NCBI RefSeq assembly: GCF_000430545.1
Contig: NZ_KE387163.1
Span: 248,001 to 312,000 of the forward strand
Length of the DNA: 64,000 nt
Source of the DNA: Tenacibaculum ovolyticum DSM 18103
GTDB lineage: Bacteria > Bacteroidota > Bacteroidia > Flavobacteriales > Flavobacteriaceae
Direction: 5' to 3'
A model generated the notes under the pieces. The model was not told where the DNA came from. It saw nothing but the letters and a program-made list of their open reading frames with translations, and ran no database searches. The position numbers and the translations under genes were made by a program. Of the stretch, positions 26,656 through 36,359 are shown in pieces (the first letter of the stretch is position 1; every line of letters starts with the position of its first letter).

Positions 26656-28026
26656 ATGAGAAAAAAGGAAGCAACCATATTAATAGTTGATGATGATGAT
26701 GATATTTTATTTTCTGCTAGAATAAGTTTAAAAAAATATTTTACTGGAATAATAACAGCTAATAATCCTAAAAAAATAAGTAATCATTTAACTACAACAA
26801 CTATAGATGTTGTTTTGTTAGATATGAATTATCGTATTGGTTATGAAGATGGTAAAGAAGGTTTATATTGGTTAAATCATATAAAAGAAATTAGTCCAGA
26901 AACTACTGTTATCTTAATGACTGCTTTTGGTAGCGTAAATTTAGCTGTTGACGCTATAAAAAAAGGAGCTACAGATTTTATTTTAAAGCCTTGGAATACT
27001 GAGAAATTATATGGAATTGTAAATGCTGGTGTAGAACTAGCTAGGTCTAAACGAAAAAACACACAGTTAGAAACTGTTCAAAAGTTAAACTATAAAGAAT
27101 TTCATAATAAAACAGAACATATTATAGGTAGTTCATCAGCAATGCAATCTGCAATTGGTTTGGCTAATAAAGTTGCTCCTACTGATGCTAATATTTTAAT
27201 TTTAGGTGAAAACGGAACTGGGAAATATGTCTTTGCCAAAGAAATACACTTAAAATCAGAACGTAAAAACGCTCCTTTTATTCATGTTGATTTAGGTTCT
27301 TTAAATGAAAACTTATTTGAAAGTGAGTTATTTGGTTATGTAAAAGGTGCTTTTACAGATGCTCATAAAGATACTATTGGACGATTTGAATTAGCAAAAG
27401 GTGGAACTATATTCTTAGATGAAATAGGTAATCTTCCACTCCACTTACAATCGAAATTATTAACCGTTGTTCAAAATCGGAAAGTAACTCGATTGGGTGA
27501 AGGAAATGAGCGTGCAATAGATGTGCGTATTATTTGTGCTACAAACGCAAATGTTCATGAAATGGTTGATGAACAAACCTTTCGTCAAGATTTATTATTT
27601 AGAATAAATACCATTGAACTTAACTTGCCTCCACTTAGAGATCGAATTGGTGATGTTGAATTGTTAGCTAATCATTTCTTAAATAAGTTGAATCAGAAAT
27701 ATCGAAAAAAAATAGATGGTTTTAATAAACAAGCTCTCAATGGATTAAAAAAGTATCATTGGCCTGGTAATATTAGAGAAATAGAACACATAATTGAACG
27801 TGCAGTAATTATAACTGATAATACTCAAATTCAAACGGAAGATTTGCACTTTTCTACTAAAAAATTAGAAGCTTCAATGTCTGCTAGTTTAAATTTAGAA
27901 GAAACTGAAAAATTATTAATTGAACAAGCCTTGCAGAAACATCAAGGTAATATATCAAGAGCTGCAAAAGATTTAGGTTTAACCCGAGCTGCGTTATATA
28001 GACGATTAGAAAAATATCAATTATAA
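26656..28026 (+). CDS. Sigma-54-dependent response regulator (NtrC family)
   Basis: A 456-aa activator in three parts. The receiver (1-125) has D56 as phosphoacceptor and K111. The AAA+ domain has Walker A GENGTGKY at 184-191, the sigma-54 contact loop GAFTDA at 231-236 and Walker B TIFLDEIGNL at 251-260. The C-terminal Fis-type helix-turn-helix is GNISRAAKDLGLTRAALYRR. The usual Walker A is GESGTGKE and the usual loop is GAFTGA; both variants are noted as findings. It is followed with no gap by its kinase gene and divergent from the efflux operon, which it probably switches on. Confidence 0.95.
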   Translation: MRKKEATILIVDDDDDILFSARISLKKYFTGIITANNPKKISNHLTTTTIDVVLLDMNYRIGYEDGKEGLYWLNHIKEISPETTVILMTAFGSVNLAVDAIKKGATDFILKPWNTEKLYGIVNAGVELARSKRKNTQLETVQKLNYKEFHNKTEHIIGSSSAMQSAIGLANKVAPTDANILILGENGTGKYVFAKEIHLKSERKNAPFIHVDLGSLNENLFESELFGYVKGAFTDAHKDTIGRFELAKGGTIFLDEIGNLPLHLQSKLLTVVQNRKVTRLGEGNERAIDVRIICATNANVHEMVDEQTFRQDLLFRINTIELNLPPLRDRIGDVELLANHFLNKLNQKYRKKIDGFNKQALNGLKKYHWPGNIREIEHIIERAVIITDNTQIQTEDLHFSTKKLEASMSASLNLEETEKLLIEQALQKHQGNISRAAKDLGLTRAALYRRLEKYQL

Positions 28027-29346
28027 ATGGGAAAAACTCAATTTATTCAAATACTTATTAGAATTCTATTATTAATATTTAATGGTGTTTTAATTTTCTT
28101 TACTTATATTAAAGGTTATTCTGTTAATGTTATTGGGTTTTCATTATTATTTTTGTTTCAACTTTATTTATTTTTTGATTATTTAAAAAAACTTTTTGCT
28201 GATATCGAAAAATCTATTGATTGTTTGTTACATAATGATTATTCAAACACAATTTCATCAAAAAAAAGAGAAAACTCATTACATAACAAAACTTCATTAT
28301 TATTAGAAAAACATAGAAAACAAAATCTTTTAAATACTTCTGAAGCCTTAATTCTTACAAACATTATAGAGAGTTTAAGTATTGGAGTTTTAATATTAAG
28401 GAAAGATGTTAATCAAAAAATTGAAGTTTTTCAAATTAATAAAGCTTTTACTGATTTCTTAAAAATTCCTAAGTTTTATAATTGGACCTTATTAAAAAAT
28501 AAAATTGGGAATCTTTTAGAGTTCATTTTAAAATGGAATGCTTTAAAACATACTGTTAGTATAGATGTAAACGATACTGAAGAAAATTTTTTCTTAAAAA
28601 CATCTGTAACACAAACAAATGAATATGAATATTTAATTCTTTCTTTAGAAACTATTCAACAATTAATAGACAAGAAAGAAAAAGAAGCGTGGTATAAGTT
28701 AATGAATGTAATGTCTCATGAAATTATTAATACTATTACTCCTATTAGTAGTTTAGCTGAAAATTTAGATTCTCTTTTACAAGAGGATGAGAAAGATGAT
28801 GAAACTATGTTAGAATTATCTCAAGGATTGCAAATAATAAAAAAACGATCACATCATCTAACTACATTTGTTGATACTTATAGAAAATTAGCTGAATTAC
28901 CGCTTCCGGTAAAAGAAAATTTTAATTTAACTAAAGTAATGCAAAACACATTTCAATTATTTGAACAAGAATTGAAATTAAAAAGTATTTTATTAGAATT
29001 TAACACTACTGAAAATATATTTGTTTATGCAGATAAAAAACAAATAGAGCAAGTTGTTATAAACTTACTATCTAATTGTTTATATGCTTTAACAAATATT
29101 GAGAACCCTGTAATTAAAGTTCAGCTTATAAAAGAAAAAAATAGGACTCACTTTTCTATTACCGATAATGGTATTGGTATTCTAAATGAAATAAAGGATA
29201 ATATTTTCATACCTTATTTTACAACTCGTAAAGATGGTTCTGGTATTGGTTTAACATTAAGTAAGAGTATAATAGAATCACATAACGGATCTATTAAATT
29301 TACATCTATACCTAAAAAAACGTGTTTTACTATCACTTTACCTTAA
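28027..29346 (+). CDS. Sensor histidine kinase partner of the NtrC-type regulator
   Basis: A 439-aa kinase starting on the base after the regulator stop. Two closely spaced membrane helices (about 7-28 and 33-51) leave almost no periplasmic loop, so the signal is probably sensed in the membrane or cytosol. A PAS-like region (about 105-205) precedes the H-box NVMSHEIINTITPIS with H231, then the ATP-binding N-box (VVINLLSNCLYAL), DNGIGI and GSGIGLTLS. This arrangement resembles NtrB/NtrY-like kinases of Bacteroidetes efflux loci. It should phosphorylate D56 of the regulator. Confidence 0.93.
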   Translation: MGKTQFIQILIRILLLIFNGVLIFFTYIKGYSVNVIGFSLLFLFQLYLFFDYLKKLFADIEKSIDCLLHNDYSNTISSKKRENSLHNKTSLLLEKHRKQNLLNTSEALILTNIIESLSIGVLILRKDVNQKIEVFQINKAFTDFLKIPKFYNWTLLKNKIGNLLEFILKWNALKHTVSIDVNDTEENFFLKTSVTQTNEYEYLILSLETIQQLIDKKEKEAWYKLMNVMSHEIINTITPISSLAENLDSLLQEDEKDDETMLELSQGLQIIKKRSHHLTTFVDTYRKLAELPLPVKENFNLTKVMQNTFQLFEQELKLKSILLEFNTTENIFVYADKKQIEQVVINLLSNCLYALTNIENPVIKVQLIKEKNRTHFSITDNGIGILNEIKDNIFIPYFTTRKDGSGIGLTLSKSIIESHNGSIKFTSIPKKTCFTITLP

Positions 29347-29928
29347 TTTACATTTGTAAACAACTGTTTCTCCCCTATCTTTTTAACATATTTAAATCAT
29401 AAAGTACTTATTTAGAGAAGTATATAATATTTACATTAATTATTTAGTCTCTTAATTATCTTCTACTACTTTATGGTTGATATATAAGCTATTATTTACA
29501 AAAGTAATCTAATAGTAGCTGTATATATACAAAAATGGCTATAATAAGTAATAGTAATGAGTAATTCGCCGTTTACAATTAAATATTTAATAAGACTTGT
29601 GTATATAATATGAGGGTATTGTATTATAATAATTAAAACAACAATTGTAAACTACAAATGTAGTAATACTTTTCTTTTACATCTGTAATTAGCCTTACTG
29701 TACTGTTTCATCACCTAAAAGCACTTATATTATAGATTTACTCTATTAACCGCATCTAAACAACTGTAATTAAGTTATTTAACCGCTATTAACTACACTA
29801 TTGCTTTAATCAATATTGATTAAACATATCTTAATAAATGAATATTCTTCCTCTTGTATATCAATTTACAATTGTATATCTTTACTTTATCAGATATCAA
29901 TAATCATTAGTTTACAATTGTAACATTT
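29347..29928. promoter_or_regulatory. Non-coding region with an array of TTTACA/TGTAAA palindromes
   Basis: 582 bp without a credible ORF. It holds repeated dyads of the form TTTACA-nn-TGTAAA: TTTACATTTGTAAA (29347-29360), a half site TTTACAATTAAA (29572-29583), ACAATTGTAAA (29641-29651), CTACAAATGTAG (29652-29663), TTTACATCTGTAAT (29676-29689), a half site CTGTAA near 29763, TTTACAATTGTATA (29865-29878) and TTTACAATTGTAAC (29911-29924). The last site ends 4 nt before the ATG of the XRE-type regulator at 29929, suggesting self-repression. Confidence 0.65.
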
Positions 29929-30360
29929 ATGGAACTACTACCTAGGTTAAAAAAAATAATTGAGCATTATAATTTAACATCATCAACTTTTGCTGATGCA
30001 ATTGATGTACAACGCTCTAGTATATCTCACCTACTATCTGGCAGAAATAAACCGAGTCTTGATTTTGTTATGAAAATAATAAACAAATTTCCTGAGGTAG
30101 ACTTATATTGGCTATTATACGGAAAAGGTAGTTTTCCTAAAATTGAAGAAATTATTGAAACTAAAATTAAAAAAGAAGTCGTTGAAGAAAATTTAACGGT
30201 ACCTTCTCTATTTTCTGAAAATGTAACATCTGAACATGAGGTGGAAAAAAAATCAAATACGCAATTCTCAGCGACTGAAAAAAAGGACAAAAACACAAAA
30301 AAAATAAGCCGTATTGTTTTATTTTTTGAAGACGGAAGTTTTGAAGCTTACAATCAATAA
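29929..30360 (+). CDS. XRE-family helix-turn-helix regulator
   Basis: A 143-aa protein. The Cro/CI-type helix-turn-helix fills residues 1-65 (TSSTFADAIDVQRSSISHLL, then SGRNKPSLDFVMKIINKFPE and WLLYGKGSFP). The linker is charged and probably disordered (about 75-125), and a short C-terminal piece (ISRIVLFFEDGSFEAYNQ) is conserved in many flavobacterial relatives. No protease or phage genes are nearby, so it is not an obvious prophage repressor. The palindrome array upstream ends at its start codon and is the likely operator. Confidence 0.9.
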   Translation: MELLPRLKKIIEHYNLTSSTFADAIDVQRSSISHLLSGRNKPSLDFVMKIINKFPEVDLYWLLYGKGSFPKIEEIIETKIKKEVVEENLTVPSLFSENVTSEHEVEKKSNTQFSATEKKDKNTKKISRIVLFFEDGSFEAYNQ

Positions 30361-30527
30361 TTATATTAACTCTCTTTTTAACTTAAAAAATAATTAGTGT
30401 AAACTCTTTAGTTCTGATTAATAATTATCTCCTTTTTTCTTAAAAATTTGTAACTAAAAACAATTAATGTTAGAATAATAGATTTAAGTTTAGTTATGAA
30501 ATGAAGATATAAACTTCTAGAAATAAC

Positions 30528-30559
30528 AAAACCCTGCTATTATTAAATAGCAGGGTTTT
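30528..30559. terminator. Bidirectional terminator between XRE gene and fabG
   Basis: Perfect 14-bp stem AAAACCCTGCTATT / AATAGCAGGGTTTT with a 4-nt loop. It lies 26 nt past the fabG stop. Confidence 0.9.
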
Positions 30560-30585
30560 ATAATAAAAATATTATTTTGAATATT

Positions 30586-31332
30586 TTACGTTAACATTCC
30601 TCCATCAACAGATAAAGTTTGCCCTGTAATATATGCACTCATATCAGATGCTAAAAACACACAAGCATTTGCAATGTCTTCTGGAGTTCCTCCTCTTTTT
30701 AAAGGAATTTCATTACGCCATCCTTCAACTACTTTTTCATCTAACTTTGCTGTCATTTCAGTTTCAATAAACCCAGGAGCAACTACGTTACTTCTAATAT
30801 TTCTTGAACCTAATTCTAAAGCTACTGATTTAGAAAAACCGATAATACCAGATTTTGAAGCTGCATAATTTGCTTGACCTGCATTTCCTTTTAATCCAAC
30901 AACAGAACTCATATTAATAATTGAACCTTTGCGTTGTTTCATCATCGGACGAATAACAGCTTTAGTTAAATTAAAAACAGACTTTAAGTTTACTTCAATT
31001 ACCTTATCAAAATCATCTTCTGAAATACGCATTAGTAAGTTATCTTTTGTAATACCTGCATTATTGATCAATACATCAATACTACCAAACTCAGTATGTA
31101 CTTCTTTAGCTAATTCTTGAGCTGCATCAAAATCTGCTGCGTTTGATTGATATCCTTTCGCTTTTACTCCTAAATCTGTCAATTCTTTTTCTAAAGCAGT
31201 TGCTGCATCAACAGACGAACTATATGTAAAAGCAATATTAGCACCTTGTTTTGCAAACTCTACAGCTATACCACGACCAATACCTCTAGAAGCTCCGGTT
31301 ATAATTGCTGTTTTATTTTCTAATAATTTCAT
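30586..31332 (-). CDS. fabG: 3-oxoacyl-[acyl-carrier-protein] reductase
   Basis: A 248-aa short-chain dehydrogenase. The NADPH-binding TGASRGIGRG is at about 12-21 and NNAG at 88-91. The catalytic Ser lies in INMSSVVGLKGNAG and the Tyr/Lys pair in YAASKSG (about 156-160). The C-terminus TGQTLSVDGGMLT is characteristic of FabG. It reduces 3-oxoacyl-ACP in fatty acid elongation. The gene has its own promoter-like box (31355-31362) and terminators on both sides. Confidence 0.95.
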   Translation of the reverse strand: MKLLENKTAIITGASRGIGRGIAVEFAKQGANIAFTYSSSVDAATALEKELTDLGVKAKGYQSNAADFDAAQELAKEVHTEFGSIDVLINNAGITKDNLLMRISEDDFDKVIEVNLKSVFNLTKAVIRPMMKQRKGSIINMSSVVGLKGNAGQANYAASKSGIIGFSKSVALELGSRNIRSNVVAPGFIETEMTAKLDEKVVEGWRNEIPLKRGGTPEDIANACVFLASDMSAYITGQTLSVDGGMLT

Positions 31333-31354
31333 TATCTAGTTGTTTTTAATAGGT

Positions 31355-31362
31355 CAAATATA
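31355..31362 (-). promoter_or_regulatory. Candidate -7 box of fabG (TATATTTG)
   Basis: CAAATATA on the plus strand is a perfect TAnnTTTG on the minus strand, 22 nt upstream of the fabG ATG. Confidence 0.55.
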
Positions 31363-31368
31363 AAAATA

Positions 31369-31404
31369 AAAATCCTGCTAAAGAACACTCTTCAGCAGGA
31401 TTTT
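31369..31404 (-). terminator. Terminator of the M16 peptidase gene
   Basis: AAAATCCTGCT / AGCAGGATTTT, 11-bp stem with a 14-nt loop, 21 nt past the stop at 31426. Confidence 0.85.
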
Positions 31405-31425
31405 AATTAGTATAAAATTATTTTA

Positions 31426-34395
31426 TTAAGATTTTATTTTTTTCTCATTTACATAATTAAATAAATAATCAACATCTAATTCTTTGATTTTACCTAACTT
31501 TTGTAAAGACTTCACATCTAAATCTTTCTTATTTCCTATAACCATTACATTATAAGATTCTCCCTTTACATTTTTATCAAAGAAAGCTTTTAAATCTTCT
31601 ATTTTCATTGCCTTAATCGTGTTATACATTTGCTCACGATTATCGTTATCAATTCCTAACTTTTTTAATCTTTCATAAGACCAAAAAATACTTGACTTTG
31701 TAATACGCTGTGCGGCAATCTTTTTTAATGTAGATTCTTTTGCTGCATTAAATTGTTTTTCAGCTTCTGGCATGTTATTCATTAATTCTAACATTGCATC
31801 AACTGCTTGTGTTAGTTTATTTGCCTGTGTACCAACATATGCCATTACATAATTATTACCATCTTTTTTACGAGCACTACTATATGATGCAAATGCTGAA
31901 TAAGCTAATGACTTACTTTCACGAATTTCTTGAAATACAATTGATGATAATCCGCTGCCAAAATAAGTATTAAATAATGTTGATGCTGCTAAGTTTTCTG
32001 GTTTAAAAGGTTCTCCTTTTGCTAAAAATAATAATTCTGATTGAACCATATCGTAATTTGTAAAAAACACATTACCTCCAGTTTCAGTTTCAACATACTC
32101 TTTTGCTTTAGGATATTCTTTTAATTTACCATATATTTTATGATGTGTATCTAAAGCAGTAACAGCTGCTTTTACATCTTTACCATAATAAAAAACACGT
32201 TGCTTATAATTCTTTAAATCTTTAAGGATACTTACTAACTCAACCGGATCAATTGCTTTTAACTCATCAACTTGCATTATGTTACGTAAACGAGAATCTT
32301 CACCATATTTACCATAATTCATTAAACCGTTCCAAAGAATATTTCCTTTTTGAGTTTTTCCGTTCTGACGTCCTTTATAAATTTTTTCTACATATTTATC
32401 AAATGCTCCTTGATCAGCTTTTGCATTATCCCATAAATGTTCTAATAATTCTAATCCTTTAGGTAAATTTTCTTTTAAACCTCTTAAACCAACATATGTT
32501 TTATCATCTTGAGCACTTACGTAATAATCTACTCCTAATTTATAAAACTCTTTTTTGATATCTTCAGCTGAATATTTATCAGTCCCTAAAAATTCTAAAT
32601 AACCTGCAGCAAGACTTAATTTTTTATCATTGTCTTTACCCATGTCAAAAATAATATTCAAATCAAATAAATCATTATTCTTATTTTCAACATAAGATAC
32701 TGAAATATCATTTTTAGTTTTCAGTTCTTTAATCGCTGTTTTATAGTCAACAAATTTTGGCTGTAATGGTGCTGATTTTTTCTTGTTAAATTCAGTAATA
32801 AATTCAGAGCTCTTACCTCTATTTAAATTAACGGGTGTAATTCCTGGGTTTTTAACCTTTACTATATTTTTATCTTCTCCTTTACGTTTGTATGTTACAA
32901 CGTAGTTATTTTGATAAAATGTATTAGCAAAAGCAACTAATTCAGTTTTTGTAATTTTCTTTAGATCATCTAAAAACTTAACTTTATCTGACCAATTTTC
33001 ATGGTGAATAAATGCATTAAAATAAGCACTTGCTAAAGCAGTATTATTTTCATATTGACGTGTTTGACTTAATTTTAAGTCATTTACAACGGCTTCAATC
33101 ATCCATTCGTCAAATTCACCTTTCTTTAATTTCTCTATTTGAGCTAATAATAAATCTTTAACTTCATCTAAAGTTTGTTCAGATTTTGGAGAACCAGTAA
33201 ATTCATGATAACCATAGTCATTTAAAAAAGTAGGAGAACAACCAGCTCTTTGAACTGCTTGCTTTTGATTTAAATTTAAATCAATTAAACCAGCATTACC
33301 ATTTGCCATAATCATATCACAAAGTGTAACTAGTTTTTCTTCTTTTGTATTAACACCTTTTGAACGGAAAGCTATAGAAATACTTTCTGATGTTGGCCCA
33401 AATACTTCTTTAACAATTGGTGCTGTAAGAACCTCTTCTTTAGGTAATATTGGATGTGTTAATTCTTTCTTTTCGAACTTACCAAAAGTTTCATTTATCT
33501 TTTTAATAGTAGCATCAAAATCTAAATCTCCAACTAATACAATAGCCATATTATTTGGCACGTAATATTTATCGAAATAATTATTTATATCGATCATTGA
33601 AGGATTTTTTAAATGCTCCGCTTTACCAATAGTTGATTGTTGTCCATAAGGATGATTAGGAAATAAACCTTTTAACATTGCAGCATAACTCTTTCTAAAA
33701 TCGTTATCCTGACCACGGTTAAACTCCTCAAAAACAGCTTCTAACTCAGTATGAAATAAACGTAATACTAATGAACTAAAACGTTCAGATTCTAAATCTA
33801 ACCATTTATTTAACTCATTAGCAGGAATTTTGTTTTTATATACTGTTTCTTCAAACCATGTATGTGCATTGGTACCAGTAGCACCAAGTGATTCAATAAT
33901 TTTTTTATACTCACCTGAATTTCCATATTTAGATGCTTCTAAAGAAACACTATCAATTTTTTTATAAAGAGCTAATTTCTTTTCTTCATTTTTTTCAGCT
34001 CTATGCTTTTCATATAAATCAGATATTTCACTCAAAAACTTTTTCTCTTTATCCCAATCAAGAGCTCCTATTTTATGCGTTCCTTTAAACAACATATGCT
34101 CTAAATAATGAGCTAACCCAGTAGATTTTTTAGGGTCGTAATTTGAACCTGCACGAACTGCAATATATGTTTGAATTTTTGGTTCATCAGTATTTTTACT
34201 TAAATATACTTTTAAACCATTATCTAAAGTATATAAGCGTAAGCCTGTTGGGTCATTTGAAACAGTTTCATATTTAAAACCATTTGTTCCTGTATGATTT
34301 TCTTTTTTCACTTCATTGTTTGAAGTTGTTGTTTTCTTACAGCTTATAGCAGTAATTAAAAACATACATGCTAATAGCAATTTAATTGTTTTCAT
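31426..34395 (-). CDS. M16 family zinc metallopeptidase lipoprotein (insulinase-like)
   Basis: A 989-aa double M16 protein. The lipobox is TAISC (Cys19), so it is a lipoprotein of the envelope. The first M16 unit has the inverted zinc motif H96-Y-L-E99-H100 (HYLEHMLFKGT), with a downstream Glu in the segment ELEAVFEEFNRG. The second half (about 540-980) is the partner domain without a zinc motif. Members degrade peptides in a closed chamber. The gene is single; the neighbouring sucD ends 98 bp upstream with its own terminator. Confidence 0.93.
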   Translation of the reverse strand: MKTIKLLLACMFLITAISCKKTTTSNNEVKKENHTGTNGFKYETVSNDPTGLRLYTLDNGLKVYLSKNTDEPKIQTYIAVRAGSNYDPKKSTGLAHYLEHMLFKGTHKIGALDWDKEKKFLSEISDLYEKHRAEKNEEKKLALYKKIDSVSLEASKYGNSGEYKKIIESLGATGTNAHTWFEETVYKNKIPANELNKWLDLESERFSSLVLRLFHTELEAVFEEFNRGQDNDFRKSYAAMLKGLFPNHPYGQQSTIGKAEHLKNPSMIDINNYFDKYYVPNNMAIVLVGDLDFDATIKKINETFGKFEKKELTHPILPKEEVLTAPIVKEVFGPTSESISIAFRSKGVNTKEEKLVTLCDMIMANGNAGLIDLNLNQKQAVQRAGCSPTFLNDYGYHEFTGSPKSEQTLDEVKDLLLAQIEKLKKGEFDEWMIEAVVNDLKLSQTRQYENNTALASAYFNAFIHHENWSDKVKFLDDLKKITKTELVAFANTFYQNNYVVTYKRKGEDKNIVKVKNPGITPVNLNRGKSSEFITEFNKKKSAPLQPKFVDYKTAIKELKTKNDISVSYVENKNNDLFDLNIIFDMGKDNDKKLSLAAGYLEFLGTDKYSAEDIKKEFYKLGVDYYVSAQDDKTYVGLRGLKENLPKGLELLEHLWDNAKADQGAFDKYVEKIYKGRQNGKTQKGNILWNGLMNYGKYGEDSRLRNIMQVDELKAIDPVELVSILKDLKNYKQRVFYYGKDVKAAVTALDTHHKIYGKLKEYPKAKEYVETETGGNVFFTNYDMVQSELLFLAKGEPFKPENLAASTLFNTYFGSGLSSIVFQEIRESKSLAYSAFASYSSARKKDGNNYVMAYVGTQANKLTQAVDAMLELMNNMPEAEKQFNAAKESTLKKIAAQRITKSSIFWSYERLKKLGIDNDNREQMYNTIKAMKIEDLKAFFDKNVKGESYNVMVIGNKKDLDVKSLQKLGKIKELDVDYLFNYVNEKKIKS

Positions 34396-34420
34396 TTTTA
34401 TTTGGGTTTGATTAAATTAA

Positions 34421-34453
34421 AAAATCCGTTGAATTGACAATTCAACGGATTTT
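34421..34453 (-). terminator. Terminator of sucD
   Basis: A perfect 16-bp stem, AAAATCCGTTGAATTG and its complement, around a single central A, with T-runs. It lies 40 nt past the sucD stop. Confidence 0.88.
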
Positions 34454-34492
34454 AAAGAAAAATATTTTAATATATTATCAGTTTTTACAAAA

Positions 34493-35365
34493 TTATGCTA
34501 AAACTTTTGCTACCATTTCACCAATCTTAGCAGGAGATTCAACAACGTGAACTCCATTTTCAGCTAAAATTTTCATTTTTGCTTGAGCTGTATCATCATC
34601 ACCACCTACAATTGCACCTGCATGCCCCATTGTTCTACCAGCTGGCGCTGTTTGACCTGCAATAAAACCAATAACTGGTTTACGGTTACCATCAGCTTTA
34701 ATCCAACGAGCAGCTTCTGCTTCTAAATTACCACCAATTTCACCAATCATAACAATTGCTTCAGTTTCATCGTCATTCATTAGTAACTCAACAGCTTCTT
34801 TTGTTGTAGTTCCAATAATTGGATCTCCACCAATACCAATAGCTGTAGTAATACCATATCCTTGTTTTACAACTTGGTCAGCAGCTTCATAAGTTAAAGT
34901 TCCTGATTTTGAAACGATACCTATTTTACCTTTTTTGAAAATAAATCCTGGCATAATACCAACTTTAGCTTCATCAGGAGTAATTACTCCAGGACAGTTA
35001 GGTCCTACTAAAGTACAATCTAATTGATCTACGTAAGCTTTTACTTTTACCATATCAGCAGTAGGAATTCCTTCAGTAATACAAATAATTACTTTAATTC
35101 CTGCTTCAGCAGATTCCATAATAGCATCAGCAGCAAATGCTGGTGGTACAAAAATAATAGAAGTATCTGCTCCTACTTTTTGTACAGCTTCATCAACTGT
35201 ATTAAAAACTGGTTTACCTATGTGCTCTTGTCCTCCTTTACCTGGTGTTACACCTCCTACGACGTTTGTACCGTAATCGATCATTTGACCAGCGTGAAAA
35301 GTACCTTCACTACCTGTAAAACCTTGAACTATAATTTTTGAATCTTTATTTACTAAAACACTCAT
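34493..35365 (-). CDS. sucD: Succinyl-CoA synthetase alpha subunit
   Basis: A 290-aa alpha subunit of the TCA-cycle enzyme that makes ATP/GTP from succinyl-CoA. It has the CoA-binding start VNKDSKIIVQGFTGSEGTFH, the central VGPNCPGVITPDEAKVGIMP, and the phosphohistidine loop MGHAGAIVGG (about 246-255). The beta subunit gene is not in this window, which is common in this group. It has a promoter-like box 31 nt upstream and a strong terminator. Confidence 0.97.
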   Translation of the reverse strand: MSVLVNKDSKIIVQGFTGSEGTFHAGQMIDYGTNVVGGVTPGKGGQEHIGKPVFNTVDEAVQKVGADTSIIFVPPAFAADAIMESAEAGIKVIICITEGIPTADMVKVKAYVDQLDCTLVGPNCPGVITPDEAKVGIMPGFIFKKGKIGIVSKSGTLTYEAADQVVKQGYGITTAIGIGGDPIIGTTTKEAVELLMNDDETEAIVMIGEIGGNLEAEAARWIKADGNRKPVIGFIAGQTAPAGRTMGHAGAIVGGDDDTAQAKMKILAENGVHVVESPAKIGEMVAKVLA

Positions 35366-35395
35366 TGGTATATTTTTATTTAATTTTAAGCTTCA

Positions 35396-35403
35396 CAAAA
35401 ATA
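35396..35403 (-). promoter_or_regulatory. Candidate -7 box of sucD (TATTTTTG)
   Basis: CAAAAATA on plus is TATTTTTG on minus, matching TAnnTTTG, 30 nt upstream of the sucD ATG. The -33 element is not clear. Confidence 0.5.
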
Positions 35404-35430
35404 GTTTTTTGTAATTGATTTGTGAAACTT

Positions 35431-36357
35431 TTATATCTTTTTTTGTTCTTTTACTAATCGTTTTATTTCAGCCAATTCTTTTAACTTACTTCTAGATTCA
35501 GAAACTGGTGTTCCGAAATACGATTTACCTCCTTCTACAGATTTTGTAACACCTGTTTGTCCGAGTATTACAGCTCCTTTACCTATAGTAATTCCGCTGT
35601 TTGTTCCAACCTGACCCCATATAGTTACTTCGTCTTCAATAATAACACAACCAGCAATACCAGTTTGTGATGCTATTAAACACTTTTTACCTATTATAGT
35701 ATCATGCCCTACATGAACCTGATTATCAATTTTTGTTCCTGCTCCAATAGTAGTATTACCTGTTACGCCTTTATCAATTGTACAAGAAGCTCCTAAATCT
35801 ACATTATCTTCTAAAATAACGCTTCCTCCTGAAATTAATTTATCAAAGCCTTCAGGCCTGTTTTTATAATAAAAAGCATCTGCTCCTAAAACAGTATTCG
35901 CATGAATTGTAACATTGTTTCCAATAATAGTGTTGCTATAAATAGCAACATTAGGATGAATCAAACAATTTTTTCCTATAGATACATTATCACCTATAAA
36001 AACATTTGGTTGAATAACAGTTCCTTCTCCAATAATTGCACTTTCAGAAATACTTTCTTTTGATGCTATAAATGGATTAAAATATTTTGTTATTTTATTA
36101 AAATCTCTAAAAGGGTCATCTGATATTAATAATGATTTTCCTTCTGGACAAGCTACTTCTTTATTAATTAAAATAGTCGTTGCTGCCGAGTTTAACGCTT
36201 TACTATAATATTTAGGATGATCTACAAAAACAATATCTCCCTTTTCTACCACATGAATTTCATTAATTCCTGTAATAGAAAAAGAAGATTTACCAACAAA
36301 TTCACAACTTAAGAGTTGCGCTATTTGTTGTAAAGTTTGTGTGTTTTTAAATTTCAA
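35431..36357 (-). CDS. LpxD-like UDP-acylglucosamine N-acyltransferase paralogue
   Basis: A 308-aa left-handed beta-helix acyltransferase, the second LpxD-type protein in the window. An N-terminal LpxD-like domain (about 8-100) is followed by hexapeptide repeats (about 105-270) and a short helical end. The likely catalytic His lies in NQVHVGHDTIIG. It is 38 residues shorter than LpxD at 39168-40208 and differs strongly, so it may act on another nucleotide sugar or acyl chain. The start is a TTG 2 nt after the efp stop; there is no ATG near, so translation is probably coupled to efp. Confidence 0.85.
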   Translation of the reverse strand: MKFKNTQTLQQIAQLLSCEFVGKSSFSITGINEIHVVEKGDIVFVDHPKYYSKALNSAATTILINKEVACPEGKSLLISDDPFRDFNKITKYFNPFIASKESISESAIIGEGTVIQPNVFIGDNVSIGKNCLIHPNVAIYSNTIIGNNVTIHANTVLGADAFYYKNRPEGFDKLISGGSVILEDNVDLGASCTIDKGVTGNTTIGAGTKIDNQVHVGHDTIIGKKCLIASQTGIAGCVIIEDEVTIWGQVGTNSGITIGKGAVILGQTGVTKSVEGGKSYFGTPVSESRSKLKELAEIKRLVKEQKKI

Positions 36358-36359
36358 AA

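Noticed and set aside
29347..29928. Palindrome array as a replication origin or CRISPR array
   Set aside because: No DnaA boxes (TTATCCACA type), no regular repeat-spacer periodicity, and no replication or cas genes nearby.
35024..35341. 105-aa open frame antisense to sucD
   Set aside because: Low-complexity Ser/Asn/Tyr-rich shadow of sucD.
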